Of a stretch of DNA of 45,340 nucleotides, positions 16,838 through 25,045 are shown piece by piece. Within the stretch, counting starts at the first letter, position 1. Each line of letters starts with the position of its first letter. The DNA is from Bdellovibrionota bacterium. GTDB taxonomy: Bacteria > Bdellovibrionota > Bdellovibrionia > Bdellovibrionales > JAEYZS01. The translations under genes were made by a program, and so were the position numbers. A model generated the notes under the pieces. That model saw nothing but the letters and a program-made list of their open reading frames with translations, made no database searches and was not told the origin of the DNA. The stretch covers positions 1 to 45,340 of the forward strand of contig CAUJEF010000068.1 in NCBI GenBank assembly GCA_963169515.1, read 5' to 3'.

Positions 16838-17029
16838 ATGGGCGAAACCTTATTACAGCAAATTATCGATCTAACGGGCTTACCAAAAGAAGTCTTAACA
16901 AAAGAATTTCTTGCTCTTTTAGAGAAGAAAGGGCTTCCTTCACAAACTCTTACTCTTGAACACGTTCGCGTGATTTTAGCTGAATACCTTCAAGATGTTT
17001 TGTTAAATGCTCGGAAAGAATTTGAGTGA
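16838..17029 (+). CDS. small conserved-looking helical protein, unknown
   Basis: 63 residues, no family recognised. It is predicted all-helical with leucine-rich amphipathic stretches (IIDLTGLPKEVLTKEFLALL, then a final helix LAEYLQDVLLNARKEFE). The ATG follows a GGGGGGCG stretch that could serve as Shine-Dalgarno. It lies 163 bases after the Fis-type gene and its stop directly abuts the dnaB stop with no base between. Coding status is supported by clean placement and composition, not by homology. Confidence 0.55.
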   Translation: MGETLLQQIIDLTGLPKEVLTKEFLALLEKKGLPSQTLTLEHVRVILAEYLQDVLLNARKEFE

Positions 17030-18436
17030 TTAAAACTTAGGCGCAAGATTTGGAAGCTCCTTTGGAGCATTGCTGTTGTGCCTGCCCTGTTGTGGCATGG
17101 ATTGTTCCATACTTTGTGGGGCCAAGTTTGCAAATACCCCATATTGTGGGACCCAAGCAAGCTTCACAACCCCCGTTGGTCCGTTCCGTTGCTTCCCCAC
17201 GATCACCTCTGCAATACCTCGATTATCAGTTGCTTCTTTATCATAATAGTCTTCTCGATAAATCATCATTATAACGTCTGCATCTTGCTCGATGGAACCC
17301 GACTCGCGAAGGTCTGAAAGCATGGGCCTGCGGTCTGAGCGCCCTTCGACTCCGCGATTAAGCTGGGATAATGCAATAACTGGAACCTCCAATTCTTTTG
17401 CAATAGCTTTCAAGGTGCGTGATATTTCAGAAACAGCGCGCTCGCGACTTTCTACCTTTTGTTTTAAGTCCATCAACTGAAGATAGTCGACCACGATCAT
17501 ATCAAGCCCGCCTTGAGACTTCAGCCTTCTACATTTCGCCCGAATTTCAAATGGACTAATTCCCACAGAATCATCAATGTGTAGAGGCGCTTCGCTCACT
17601 ACACTTGCCGCGTTGATCAATTTTGGCCATGCTGTATCGGCAATTTTTCCAACCCTTATGTTTGACAGATCCACCCGCCCCTCAGAGGCGAGCACCCGAA
17701 ACATCAGTTGCTCTTTGCTCATCTCAAGGGAAAAATATGCGACCTTCTTTTTTCCGCGAATTGCGGCATGGGTGGCCATGTTTAAGCTTAACGCCGTTTT
17801 CCCCATAGATGGACGGGCCGCGAGGATGATTAATTCTCCCGGCTGGAAGCCTGCCGTTATAAGATCTAGATCTGTGAACCCACTCGGAACCCCAATAATC
17901 GAGGCCCCGCGACTGTAAAGATCTTCTAAGCGTGCCAAAGCTTTTTTCAAAATATCTTTGGCTGGGACGACGCCTTGAACTTCGCGTTTTTCAACGATTT
18001 GGTAAATCTTTGCTTCCGCTTGGTCTAAAAAACTCCCAATGTCTTCATATTCTTCTTCGTAAGCACTATTCACAAGCTCCGAACACGTTTGGATTAATCG
18101 TCGGCAGAGGGCCTTTTCAACAACTATGTCGACATATGTTTTTAAATTAAGTGTCGTCGGCGTCGAATTCAAAGTTTCTGCCAAATACCCTGCGCCACCA
18201 ACCAAATCGAGCAATTCTTTTCGCTTCAGGTATTCAGAAACAGTGAGTATATCAATGGTCTGCCCTTTTTGCTGCAACTCTGTGATGGCAGAAAAAATAC
18301 TTCTATGCGCAGACTTATAAAAATGTTCTTCGGAAATAGATTCGCAGATTTCGTCCCACTTCTGAGGCTCAAGCATCAAGCCCCCGATAATGTACTGTTC
18401 TGCTTCTGCGCTGTGTGGCGGTACGCGTACTTGCAC
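17030..18436 (-). CDS. dnaB: replicative DNA helicase DnaB
   Basis: Hexameric 5'-3' helicase at the replication fork. About 468 residues. The N-terminal helical collar (PHSAEAEQYIIGGLMLEP) is followed by the RecA-like motor: Walker A ARPSMGKTA near 208-216, Walker B region MIVVDYLQLM, and LRESGSIEQDAD in the DnaB-specific C-terminal motif. TTG (18439) and GTG (18436) are adjacent start candidates; GTG is better spaced from AGAGGGG. It follows rplI with about 40 bases, the common rpsF-rplI-dnaB arrangement. No intein or insertion is visible. Confidence 0.97.
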   Translation of the reverse strand: MQVRVPPHSAEAEQYIIGGLMLEPQKWDEICESISEEHFYKSAHRSIFSAITELQQKGQTIDILTVSEYLKRKELLDLVGGAGYLAETLNSTPTTLNLKTYVDIVVEKALCRRLIQTCSELVNSAYEEEYEDIGSFLDQAEAKIYQIVEKREVQGVVPAKDILKKALARLEDLYSRGASIIGVPSGFTDLDLITAGFQPGELIILAARPSMGKTALSLNMATHAAIRGKKKVAYFSLEMSKEQLMFRVLASEGRVDLSNIRVGKIADTAWPKLINAASVVSEAPLHIDDSVGISPFEIRAKCRRLKSQGGLDMIVVDYLQLMDLKQKVESRERAVSEISRTLKAIAKELEVPVIALSQLNRGVEGRSDRRPMLSDLRESGSIEQDADVIMMIYREDYYDKEATDNRGIAEVIVGKQRNGPTGVVKLAWVPQYGVFANLAPQSMEQSMPQQGRHNSNAPKELPNLAPKF

Positions 18437-18477
18437 CAAAATCCCCTCTTAAAGCCTATTAAACAAGAGCGCTTTTA

Positions 18478-18921
18478 TTAGTTGCGCTCCACAGATACTA
18501 CGATTTCAGCAAAAAGCTCTTCTGAAAAGCGAATCATCGCTTTATGTTGTCCCAAAATTTTGATCGGCTCTTCCAAGTGAACGTCGCGGCGTTCAATGTC
18601 GAACCCCATTTTTTCCAGTTCGCGCGCAATGTCAACATTTGATATAGATCCAAAAAGTTTTTCATTTTCACCCGCATTAACTTTAAACGTAACTATTTTA
18701 CCGGATATGCTGTCTAGAACTTGCTTCCTTTCGCCAATCGCTTTTTTCTTTTTTGCTTCGGCGACTTTTTTTAGGTGTTCAAACTCTTGGGCACGCTTTT
18801 CTGTGGCCTCAAGAGCTAGCCTTTTTGGAAACAAAAAATTTCGTGCAAAACCTTTTGCAACATTAATAATTTCTCCAACTTTACCAACATTTTTAACGTC
18901 TTGTTTTAAAATGACCTTCAT
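18478..18921 (-). CDS. rplI: 50S ribosomal protein L9
   Basis: 147 residues: the N-terminal [20 protein letters not shown] with the [10 protein letters not shown] signature, the long connecting helix, and the C-terminal domain. The ATG at 18919-18921 is chosen over 18939 because it has a textbook GGAGGT and gives the family N-terminus. L9 binds the L1 stalk region of 23S rRNA. It lies 60 bases after the DUF2232 gene and ahead of dnaB. Confidence 0.97.
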   Translation of the reverse strand: MKVILKQDVKNVGKVGEIINVAKGFARNFLFPKRLALEATEKRAQEFEHLKKVAEAKKKKAIGERKQVLDSISGKIVTFKVNAGENEKLFGSISNVDIARELEKMGFDIERRDVHLEEPIKILGQHKAMIRFSEELFAEIVVSVERN

Positions 18922-18981
18922 ATTACCTCCGGCGATCAATTTTGCTAAAATGTTTGATCCTCTTCCCGAATCACGCCCGCC

Positions 18982-19854
18982 TTAACTCGAGCCATCTGTA
19001 GAGGAAGCCTTAAAAATTCTTCCTCTAAAATTCAGCCAGTAATCAAGAATCCCCAAGATGCTCACAAATAAAAACAACTGCGTTACGAAAACCACATACA
19101 AAAACGCTTTGATAAATGGTCCCAACCTATACCGGGTGAACGCGAGCGCTACTATAGAAAGCCCTTGGAAGAAATACAACAAAAGAATCACGTTCAATAA
19201 ATTTAATGCAACTTCCTGCCCCCAATTAATAGGAGTTTTTACGAATGAAAATAGCAGGGCCACAATCACCAGCCATACCAGGCCATCGGGAAGGCGCGTA
19301 TTTAAAAATGGATCTTCCTCTGGACGAAAAAGTTTCGATACCCCACGAAATCGGCGGTCAAAAAGAATCGCCAACCACATCGCAATACCTAGCGCCGTAA
19401 ATAAAATTGATGGCAGCTGTTTTACAACGCTTTCCAGGTCAACCTTAAGGCTGGGATCGATCTTCTGGATAGACTCAACCATCCCTTGTAGGGAAGAGGT
19501 CGCCCACTCCACTGCCTGTATATTTTGAGATTTAATGTAAAAAAAACAAACCCCGCCAATAAGAAGTGATGTTTTTAAAACTGAAAAGAAGCCGGCTTTT
19601 AAATAGCCAAAATACTCTAATTCAAAATAAAAGACCACCAGAAGCGAACAAATCAAATATGGGGCCCACAAAAATGGATTGTTCGTAAAAATCAATCCCA
19701 TAGCTATAAAAAAATTAAAAGCGAGGAACTGCCATCGCCCAACTTCTCGATATAAAAACATAAGGGGAACTGCGCCCAGGACCCCTGTCAGAGTTGCCAA
19801 AACAAAACTCAAAGCTTCGTAAAAAAATACTGACGATATCTTTTTTTTAAACAC
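18982..19854 (-). CDS. DUF2232 (YybS-like) multi-pass membrane protein
   Basis: 290 residues with about eight hydrophobic segments and a conserved-looking C-terminal loop (GLSIVALAFTRYRLG). Position between rpsF and rplI, hydrophobicity and length fit the DUF2232/YybS family, whose function is unsettled. The start is GTG at 19852-19854, seven bases after a TAAGG site and only 9 bases after the rpsF stop. The ribosomal protein S18 gene usually found in this interval is absent. Confidence 0.72.
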   Translation of the reverse strand: MFKKKISSVFFYEALSFVLATLTGVLGAVPLMFLYREVGRWQFLAFNFFIAMGLIFTNNPFLWAPYLICSLLVVFYFELEYFGYLKAGFFSVLKTSLLIGGVCFFYIKSQNIQAVEWATSSLQGMVESIQKIDPSLKVDLESVVKQLPSILFTALGIAMWLAILFDRRFRGVSKLFRPEEDPFLNTRLPDGLVWLVIVALLFSFVKTPINWGQEVALNLLNVILLLYFFQGLSIVALAFTRYRLGPFIKAFLYVVFVTQLFLFVSILGILDYWLNFRGRIFKASSTDGSS

Positions 19855-19863
19855 GTATTTGCC

Positions 19864-20289
19864 TTACATTGGCATTGACGGACGACGCTCGCGCTTTCTT
19901 TGTTCGCGAATTTCACGCTCTTTTGCTTCACGAGCATGAACTTCTGCCAAAGTTTCTTTGAATTTTTGAAGATGTTTATCTAGCTCCACGCGCTCATCAA
20001 GCCGAACGTGCATGAAGCGAAGGATGCTGTCGTTAATTCTCATTGTACGCTCTAGCTCCGCGATACACTCTGTTCCTGCCATGAATGTAACATGGAAGTA
20101 CAATCCCGTACGTTCTTTGCGAATCGGGTTACAAAGCTTGCGCCGACCCCAGGTATCCACGCTGTGTAGGGTTCCTTTAAAGCCTTCAATGATTTTTTTG
20201 TTCTTTTTGAAAAGAGTCTTTTGTGTTTCTTCGGACGCTTCCGGCACCAGAATTACTACGCCTTCATAAGGTCGAATACGTTGATTCAT
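19864..20289 (-). CDS. rpsF: 30S ribosomal protein S6
   Basis: 141 residues. The ferredoxin-like S6 fold is recognisable from RPYEGVVILVPEASEE, DTWGRRKLCNPI and RTGLYFHVTFM. The C-terminal 30 residues are a highly charged Glu/Arg tail, longer than in short S6 proteins. ATG has an AAGGA Shine-Dalgarno. S6 binds S18 on the platform of the small subunit; S18 is not encoded next to it. It is first of the rpsF-DUF2232-rplI-dnaB run. Confidence 0.96.
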   Translation of the reverse strand: MNQRIRPYEGVVILVPEASEETQKTLFKKNKKIIEGFKGTLHSVDTWGRRKLCNPIRKERTGLYFHVTFMAGTECIAELERTMRINDSILRFMHVRLDERVELDKHLQKFKETLAEVHAREAKEREIREQRKRERRPSMPM

Positions 20290-20446
20290 TTAATGATTCC
20301 TTTTGGTTTAAGCCCCTTTTTGTTGGAGCAAGGTTTTTCAGCGAACTGAATTAGGTAACACGAGCCTTTTCAAAAAACAATGCACCTCTTTTTGCTGCGC
20401 AGCGTCTGTGCGGCTCTAGTTAAACGACCAGTTCAGACCGAAACCA

Positions 20447-20475
20447 TTTAGCCCTTCCGCCATCGGGTTTAAAAT
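20447..20475 (+). promoter_or_regulatory. possible promoter for the FHA-hydrolase pair
   Basis: TAAAAT at 20470-20475 matches the -10 in five of six bases; TTTAGC 17 bases upstream matches the -35 in only three. It lies 20 bases before the FHA gene start in the gap divergent from rpsF. Confidence 0.35.
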
Positions 20476-20495
20476 AAGTTTGAGGACTACAGGCA

Positions 20496-21200
20496 ATGGC
20501 AGAACCGTTCCACATAAAGTTTACTTCCGGTGATTTTAAAGGCGCCTCATTTAAAATAAAAGATGGCTTAACTCTGGGGCGCGCAAAGGCAGATTTAAAT
20601 TTTAAAGATCCCAAAATTTCTACAGTACATGTGAAGTTTATTCGCGAAGAAACGGGGAAATGGTTCATAAAAGATATGGATTCTACGAATGGGATCTGGT
20701 TCGACGGCAAAAAAGTCAAGGCTCAAGAGCTGCAGGCGGGACAGCAATTTCGTATTGGCAGTATTGAATTTGAAATTATTTCTCCCTTTCAAAGCGTTCA
20801 GCCCGATCCGACTGAAATCAAAGCGTGGCGAGAACCACTTTTTAATTTTCTGGACAGACTTCAGCTAAAGCAAACGCCACAGGCTCTAAGTGCGTTTCAT
20901 CCGCCGCTCATACTCACAATAACAGAGGGTCAACAGGCCTCTACAAAATGGGTTTTGGGCTATGGTCCAAGGGATATAGGTCCCGTACATTTTGACCATC
21001 CAATACTCGAACCCGGCTCGCCGGACACATGCTTCACCATTGAGCCTTCAGCCGCGGGACCTATAATTAAAACTGCGTTTCCGGACAAGGTTTTGCTCAA
21101 CGGCCAAAGCAAAGATACCGAAAAAATTCATGATGGACTCTGGATTAAAATTCAGAATACAAAAATAGTGGTGAGTCTAGATCATGAAACAGATTCCTAA
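20496..21200 (+). CDS. FHA-domain protein
   Basis: 234 residues. An N-terminal forkhead-associated domain spans about residues 5-95, with the phosphothreonine-binding pattern: GR at 28-29, Ser42-x-x-His45, and DSTNGIWFDG (62-71). The second half (about 120-230) has a matching beta-rich outline with LLNGQS near its end, suggesting a degenerate second FHA fold. FHA domains read Ser/Thr phosphorylation, often in secretion or signalling; no kinase is in the window. The hydrolase gene starts 17 bases before its stop, so the two are coupled. Confidence 0.88.
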   Translation: MAEPFHIKFTSGDFKGASFKIKDGLTLGRAKADLNFKDPKISTVHVKFIREETGKWFIKDMDSTNGIWFDGKKVKAQELQAGQQFRIGSIEFEIISPFQSVQPDPTEIKAWREPLFNFLDRLQLKQTPQALSAFHPPLILTITEGQQASTKWVLGYGPRDIGPVHFDHPILEPGSPDTCFTIEPSAAGPIIKTAFPDKVLLNGQSKDTEKIHDGLWIKIQNTKIVVSLDHETDS

Positions 21201-22065
21201 AAAGACCGGCTATTTCAAAAGTTTTGACGGGACACAAATTTATTACGAAATTCGTGGGGAGGGTTTGCCTGTCATACTTAATTACGGAATTGTTTGCCTG
21301 ATTAATCATTGGCATAATCAAATCAAGTACTTTTCACAGAGATACCAAACCATCGCATTTGATTTGCGAGGACATCACAATTCGGCCGTCCCCCAAGATC
21401 GGGCACATCTTTCCATAGATGCGATTGCTCAGGATATAAAAGGTCTTGTCGACCATCTGAAAATAAAAAAGGCCAGCTTTTGGGGCCATAGTTTTGGCTG
21501 CCAATTTTTAATTCGTGGATACGATATGTTCCCAGAAATTTTTCACAATATGATTTTTATAAACGGCTTTGCTGCCAATCCCCTAAATGGAATGCTTGGG
21601 ACCGATAACCTCAATCAGGTTTTTCAAGGCATAAAACAAGTTTACAAACACATTCCAGAAACTATGAGCTTTGCGTGGGAAAAACTAGCCAATAATCCAC
21701 TTACCATGCGTCTTCTGGCTTTGTCGGGTGGGTTTAACTTGAAGTTGACGAGCTTCAAAGACATTGAAATCTACGCCAAGGGGATGTCGAATATTCCTGT
21801 AGACGTTTTTTTGACACTGTTTGAAGACATGGTCCAATACAACGGGACAAGCGTTCTTGAGCGCATTGAATGTCCGACTCTGATCATCGGTGGGAAAAAA
21901 GACACTGTCACTCCGCTCGAACATCAGCTTCTTTTACATAGTAAAATTAAAGGGAGCGAATTCATGGAAGTTCCATATGGGACCCACTGCACACAGCTTG
22001 ATATGCCCGACCTTGTAAACCTGCGAATAGAAAAATTTTTGAATCAGAACGAATATGTTAAATAA
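21184..22065 (+). CDS. alpha/beta-fold hydrolase
   Basis: 293 residues with a full catalytic triad: nucleophile Ser103 in GHSFG, Asp240 in GGKKDTVTP and His268 in YGTHCTQ. The GxxL oxyanion region is near 33-40, and FDLRGHHNS follows strand 4 as in many epoxide hydrolase, haloperoxidase and esterase relatives. The substrate cannot be read. No signal peptide, so cytoplasmic. It overlaps the FHA gene at its start and, tail to tail, the 80-residue gene by 8 bases. Confidence 0.88.
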   Translation: MKQIPKKTGYFKSFDGTQIYYEIRGEGLPVILNYGIVCLINHWHNQIKYFSQRYQTIAFDLRGHHNSAVPQDRAHLSIDAIAQDIKGLVDHLKIKKASFWGHSFGCQFLIRGYDMFPEIFHNMIFINGFAANPLNGMLGTDNLNQVFQGIKQVYKHIPETMSFAWEKLANNPLTMRLLALSGGFNLKLTSFKDIEIYAKGMSNIPVDVFLTLFEDMVQYNGTSVLERIECPTLIIGGKKDTVTPLEHQLLLHSKIKGSEFMEVPYGTHCTQLDMPDLVNLRIEKFLNQNEYVK

Positions 22066-22300
22066 TTTCTTTTTTATTGGCTTCGAAAGGCAGCTCCATT
22101 TGCTCAGCCGGAGATGGTTTTAAAATCGAATCGACGTTGTGGTTTGAATTTTTTTCGTCATAGAGCGGAGGAATTTTTAAATCCACCCCATATGCCGCTT
22201 TTGCTAAATATTTAATAAATGCTGCCTTAGAGCTTGTTGTCGCTTTTTGATTAAATCCCAGCTCTTCCATTAGCCGGTTTATTTTTTTGATGTCACCCAT
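22058..22300 (-). CDS. hypothetical 80-residue protein
   Basis: No family recognised. The N-terminal 40 residues are predicted helical and basic (MGDIKKINRLMEELGFN, then SSKAAFIKYLAKAAYG); the rest is likely unstructured with an acidic end. ATG at 22298-22300 follows AAGGATC, a good Shine-Dalgarno. It overlaps the hydrolase gene by 8 bases tail to tail. An inverted repeat in its leader could pair with the ribosome binding site. A small nucleic-acid or protein-binding adaptor is possible, but nothing shows it. Confidence 0.6.
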   Translation of the reverse strand: MGDIKKINRLMEELGFNQKATTSSKAAFIKYLAKAAYGVDLKIPPLYDEKNSNHNVDSILKPSPAEQMELPFEANKKEII

Positions 22301-22301
22301 A

Positions 22302-22353
22302 GCAAGATCCTTTGAATTCTTATCGGAGACTCGGGTGTTTTCTTAGATCTTGC
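22302..22353 (-). promoter_or_regulatory. long-range inverted repeat over the ribosome binding site of the 80-residue gene
   Basis: GCAAGATC at 22302-22309 and GATCTTGC at 22346-22353 are perfect 8-base arms 36 bases apart. On the minus-strand RNA the 3' arm lies between the Shine-Dalgarno and the ATG, so pairing would cover the initiation region. No known riboswitch or leader family is recognised. Confidence 0.3.
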
Positions 22354-22482
22354 GCTAGAACTTCTGGTCCTCCGTGAACCTGAACCTATGACAAGTGTAC
22401 CACTACCGATGGTTAATTTCAGTTTGTTTAAGCGTCGCATCATCTAAATGTGGCGGGGTGGTGCCAACAAGGCCCTCCCGTG

Positions 22483-22512
22483 TGTGGATAAGTATGTGTG
22501 CCTTGTGGATAT
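22483..22512 (+). promoter_or_regulatory. pair of DnaA-box-like sites upstream of etfB
   Basis: TGTGGATAA at 22483-22491 is a perfect DnaA box (reverse complement TTATCCACA). TGTGGATAT at 22504-22512 has one mismatch, in the same orientation, 21 bases on. They lie about 100 bases before etfB in a 294-base gap that otherwise shows only the inverted repeat and an isolated TATAAC near 22550. DnaA binding is inferred. Confidence 0.4.
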
Positions 22513-22594
22513 TTCCAATATTTTGGGACCAGAAATTTCGATGGCCACAATATAACGGGTTTGATAAGAATTCATATTCAAAATAGGAGTCAAA

Positions 22595-23365
22595 ATGAAC
22601 ATACTTGTTTGTTTAAAACAGGTTCCCGATACAGAAACAAAAATTAAACTGGGCCGAAACGAAATTGATACAAACGGTATTAAGTGGATTATGAATCCTT
22701 ATGACGAATTTGCTGTTGAGGAAGCCCTTAAAATTAAAACACAGTTCCCGGGCTCTACGGTTACAGCCTTAAGCTTGGGCCCAAAAGTGCGTGTAACGGA
22801 GGCTCTTCGAACCGCCCTTGCAATGGGGGCGGACAAAGCTGTTGTCATAGACGCGGAGGAAACTTTGGATAATTTCGTAACAGCAAAAGCTCTCGCCGCC
22901 GCGGCCTTAAAGATTGGCCCGTTTGAAATAATTCTGGCCGGAAAATCTGCCATTGACGATAATTCTTTTTGTGTTGGACAAATGTTAGCTGAATTTTTAG
23001 GTGTTCCTCACGCGACTTCCATTTCAAAAGCGACATACGAAGGAGACAGGGCTCTGGTTGAGCGCGAGATTGAAGGTGGCGCACGCGAAGTTTTAGAGCT
23101 TGAATTGCCTTGCTTGTTAACAGCAAATCGGGGGCTGAATACGCCAAGATATGCAAGCCTTCCTGGGATTATGCGCGCTAAGAAAATTGCTATCGAAGAA
23201 ATTTCACTGTCAGCGCTCGGCCTCTCTGGAGCAGACCAAAAAATAAAATACATGGACTATCAACTTCCCGCAGACAGACCCTCTGTTAAAATGATTCAAG
23301 GGGACTCGGGGCAACAGGCAAAAGAGCTCGCCCGTTTGCTAAGGGAAGAGGCGAAAGTAATTTAG
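22595..23365 (+). CDS. etfB: electron transfer flavoprotein beta subunit
   Basis: 256 residues, full length. The N-terminus MNILVCLKQVPDTE, NPYDEFAVEEAL, ALAMGADKAVVI and the later region with LLTANRGLNTPRYASLPGIM (beta-subunit signature) identify it. With EtfA it forms the FAD/AMP-containing carrier that takes electrons from acyl-CoA dehydrogenases to the quinone pool. A TAGGAG Shine-Dalgarno precedes the ATG. First gene of the 22.6-32.6 kb plus-strand block. Confidence 0.97.
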   Translation: MNILVCLKQVPDTETKIKLGRNEIDTNGIKWIMNPYDEFAVEEALKIKTQFPGSTVTALSLGPKVRVTEALRTALAMGADKAVVIDAEETLDNFVTAKALAAAALKIGPFEIILAGKSAIDDNSFCVGQMLAEFLGVPHATSISKATYEGDRALVEREIEGGAREVLELELPCLLTANRGLNTPRYASLPGIMRAKKIAIEEISLSALGLSGADQKIKYMDYQLPADRPSVKMIQGDSGQQAKELARLLREEAKVI

Positions 23366-23375
23366 AGGATATAAT

Positions 23376-24338
23376 ATGGCAACCGTTATAATTTTTGCAG
23401 AATTCATTGATAATAAAATTAAAAAGGGAACGCTTGAGCTTTTTACTGCCGTCAAAAATGACTCTGTCGAGGCCATTTTGTTGGGAACAGACTCGGCTGA
23501 ACTCGTACAAGAGCTGAGCAGAGTTGGCGCCAAAAAAGTTTATCTTGTGAAAGACCCCGTACTTAAAAACTATAACTCCGCCGCTTATGCTGCTGCCGCA
23601 ACAGAAGCGATTAAAAAATCAGGCGCAACCGTTGTGTTGGGGTCTGGCAGCATGATGGCAAAAGATCATTTCCCCCGCTTAGCGGCCCGTTTTGACGGTG
23701 GGTTTGTTGGCGACTGCACAGACATCCAAATTTCAGAAGAACACGTTACAGGGAAAAGACCTCTTTATTCTGGAAAATGTACGGCAAATTTCGCTTTCAC
23801 CGATAAAGTACGTATGAAATTTATATTGATGCGCCCAAACCAATTGCCTGCGCCACAAATAAAAAAGGTTCCCACCACGGCAGAAACGCTCCCTGTCTCC
23901 TTTGAAGGTTTAAAAGTAAGAGTGAAAGAAGTTATTCAGGGCACATCTTCCCAGGCCGATTTAACCGAAGCGGCGGTGATCATCGCCGGCGGTCGCGGGA
24001 TGAAAGGACCGGAGAACTTCAAACTACTCGATGCTCTAGCCAAGCCTATACATGCAACCGTCGGCGCTTCGCGCGCTGTTGTCGACGCCGGATGGACCGC
24101 TCATTCTACTCAAGTTGGCCAAACCGGTAAGATTGTTGCGCCAAACTTATACATTGCCGTGGGAATTTCGGGCGCAATTCAGCATTTGGCAGGCATGAGT
24201 TCCAGCAAAGTTATTGTTGCAATCAACAAAGATCCTGAGGCTCCGATATTCAAAAAAGCAACCTATGGGGTCGTAGGTGATCTGTTTGAAATCATACCAA
24301 AACTGACAGAAGAATTTACAGCACTTGTTTCTCACTAA
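23376..24338 (+). CDS. etfA: electron transfer flavoprotein alpha subunit
   Basis: 320 residues. The C-terminal FAD-binding domain is clear: GGRGMKGPENF, GASRAVVDAGW, VGQTGKIVAPNLYIAVGISG and AINKDPEAPIF. The N-terminal domain is the alpha/beta fold shared with EtfB. A GAGGAT ribosome binding site lies upstream of ATG 23376, 10 bases after etfB. Its stop TAA shares a base with the start of the acyltransferase gene. Confidence 0.97.
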   Translation: MATVIIFAEFIDNKIKKGTLELFTAVKNDSVEAILLGTDSAELVQELSRVGAKKVYLVKDPVLKNYNSAAYAAAATEAIKKSGATVVLGSGSMMAKDHFPRLAARFDGGFVGDCTDIQISEEHVTGKRPLYSGKCTANFAFTDKVRMKFILMRPNQLPAPQIKKVPTTAETLPVSFEGLKVRVKEVIQGTSSQADLTEAAVIIAGGRGMKGPENFKLLDALAKPIHATVGASRAVVDAGWTAHSTQVGQTGKIVAPNLYIAVGISGAIQHLAGMSSSKVIVAINKDPEAPIFKKATYGVVGDLFEIIPKLTEEFTALVSH

Positions 24339-24976
24339 TGGGACGAAGTATTCTCGCCTTTTTTATTTGGGCTGTTTACAAGGCCTGGACATCGACCTGG
24401 CGCAAAGTAGCTATTGAGTCATCCGAAATGAAGGCTCTCATGAGGGATAATAAGCCCATCATCTTTGCCATGTGGCATGGAAACGAATTAGCAATGATTT
24501 CGTATTCTACGATATATAAATGCGCGGCCATGACCTCTCAAAGCAAAGACGGAGATTTAATGGACTTTGTTCTGCGTATGCTCGGGTTCAAAACTTCTCG
24601 CGGTTCATCTACCCGCGGTGGCATTTCTGCATTAAAAGGTATCATTAGAAATTCTCGCGCAGGTTATATACCTGTTTTCCCTGTAGACGGCCCCAAGGGA
24701 CCCATCTACCAGCCAAAACCTGGCGTGTTCGAGATGTCAAAAATTATGAATGCACATATAATACCCAGCGGGATTGCTCACTCCGGAGCAATTCACTTTA
24801 AAAAGTCTTGGAACAAGACTTTTCTACCTCTTCCATTTAGCCGCGTTGTACTTTATTGGGGGGCGCCGATTCCTCCGGTGAACAAAAACCAAGATCCTCG
24901 CGATCCACAGCTTGCAAAAATACTAAAAGAATCTCTTGATGCTTGTGGTCAGCGCGCACGACAATTTCGCTCTTAG
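24338..24976 (+). CDS. DUF374 lysophospholipid acyltransferase-like protein
   Basis: 212 residues. Pattern of the DUF374 branch of LPLAT enzymes: FAMWHGNELAM near the N-terminus (the acyltransferase His), SQSKDGDLMDFVLRMLGF, RGSSTRGG, and PVDGPKGPIYQPKPG. Such proteins are thought to acylate lipid A or phospholipid precursors at the inner membrane face; the acceptor is not readable. The N-terminal 20 residues are hydrophobic and may anchor it. Its start overlaps the etfA stop by one base (TAATG). Confidence 0.82.
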   Translation: MGRSILAFFIWAVYKAWTSTWRKVAIESSEMKALMRDNKPIIFAMWHGNELAMISYSTIYKCAAMTSQSKDGDLMDFVLRMLGFKTSRGSSTRGGISALKGIIRNSRAGYIPVFPVDGPKGPIYQPKPGVFEMSKIMNAHIIPSGIAHSGAIHFKKSWNKTFLPLPFSRVVLYWGAPIPPVNKNQDPRDPQLAKILKESLDACGQRARQFRS

Positions 24977-25045
24977 GTTTGCAGACTAAATCCTTCGATG
25001 CTAGCGTTTTAATTGATCTACTTTAACGGATTCGAGGTATTTACC

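Noticed and set aside
20290-20420. S6:S18 autoregulatory leader before rpsF
   Set aside because: I could not identify the characteristic bulged CCG hairpin by eye; a covariance search would be needed.
22395-22586. 63-residue plus-strand ORF in the gap before etfB
   Set aside because: No ribosome binding site, odd composition rich in Trp and Cys, and it overlaps the DnaA-box-like sites; reads as random sequence.
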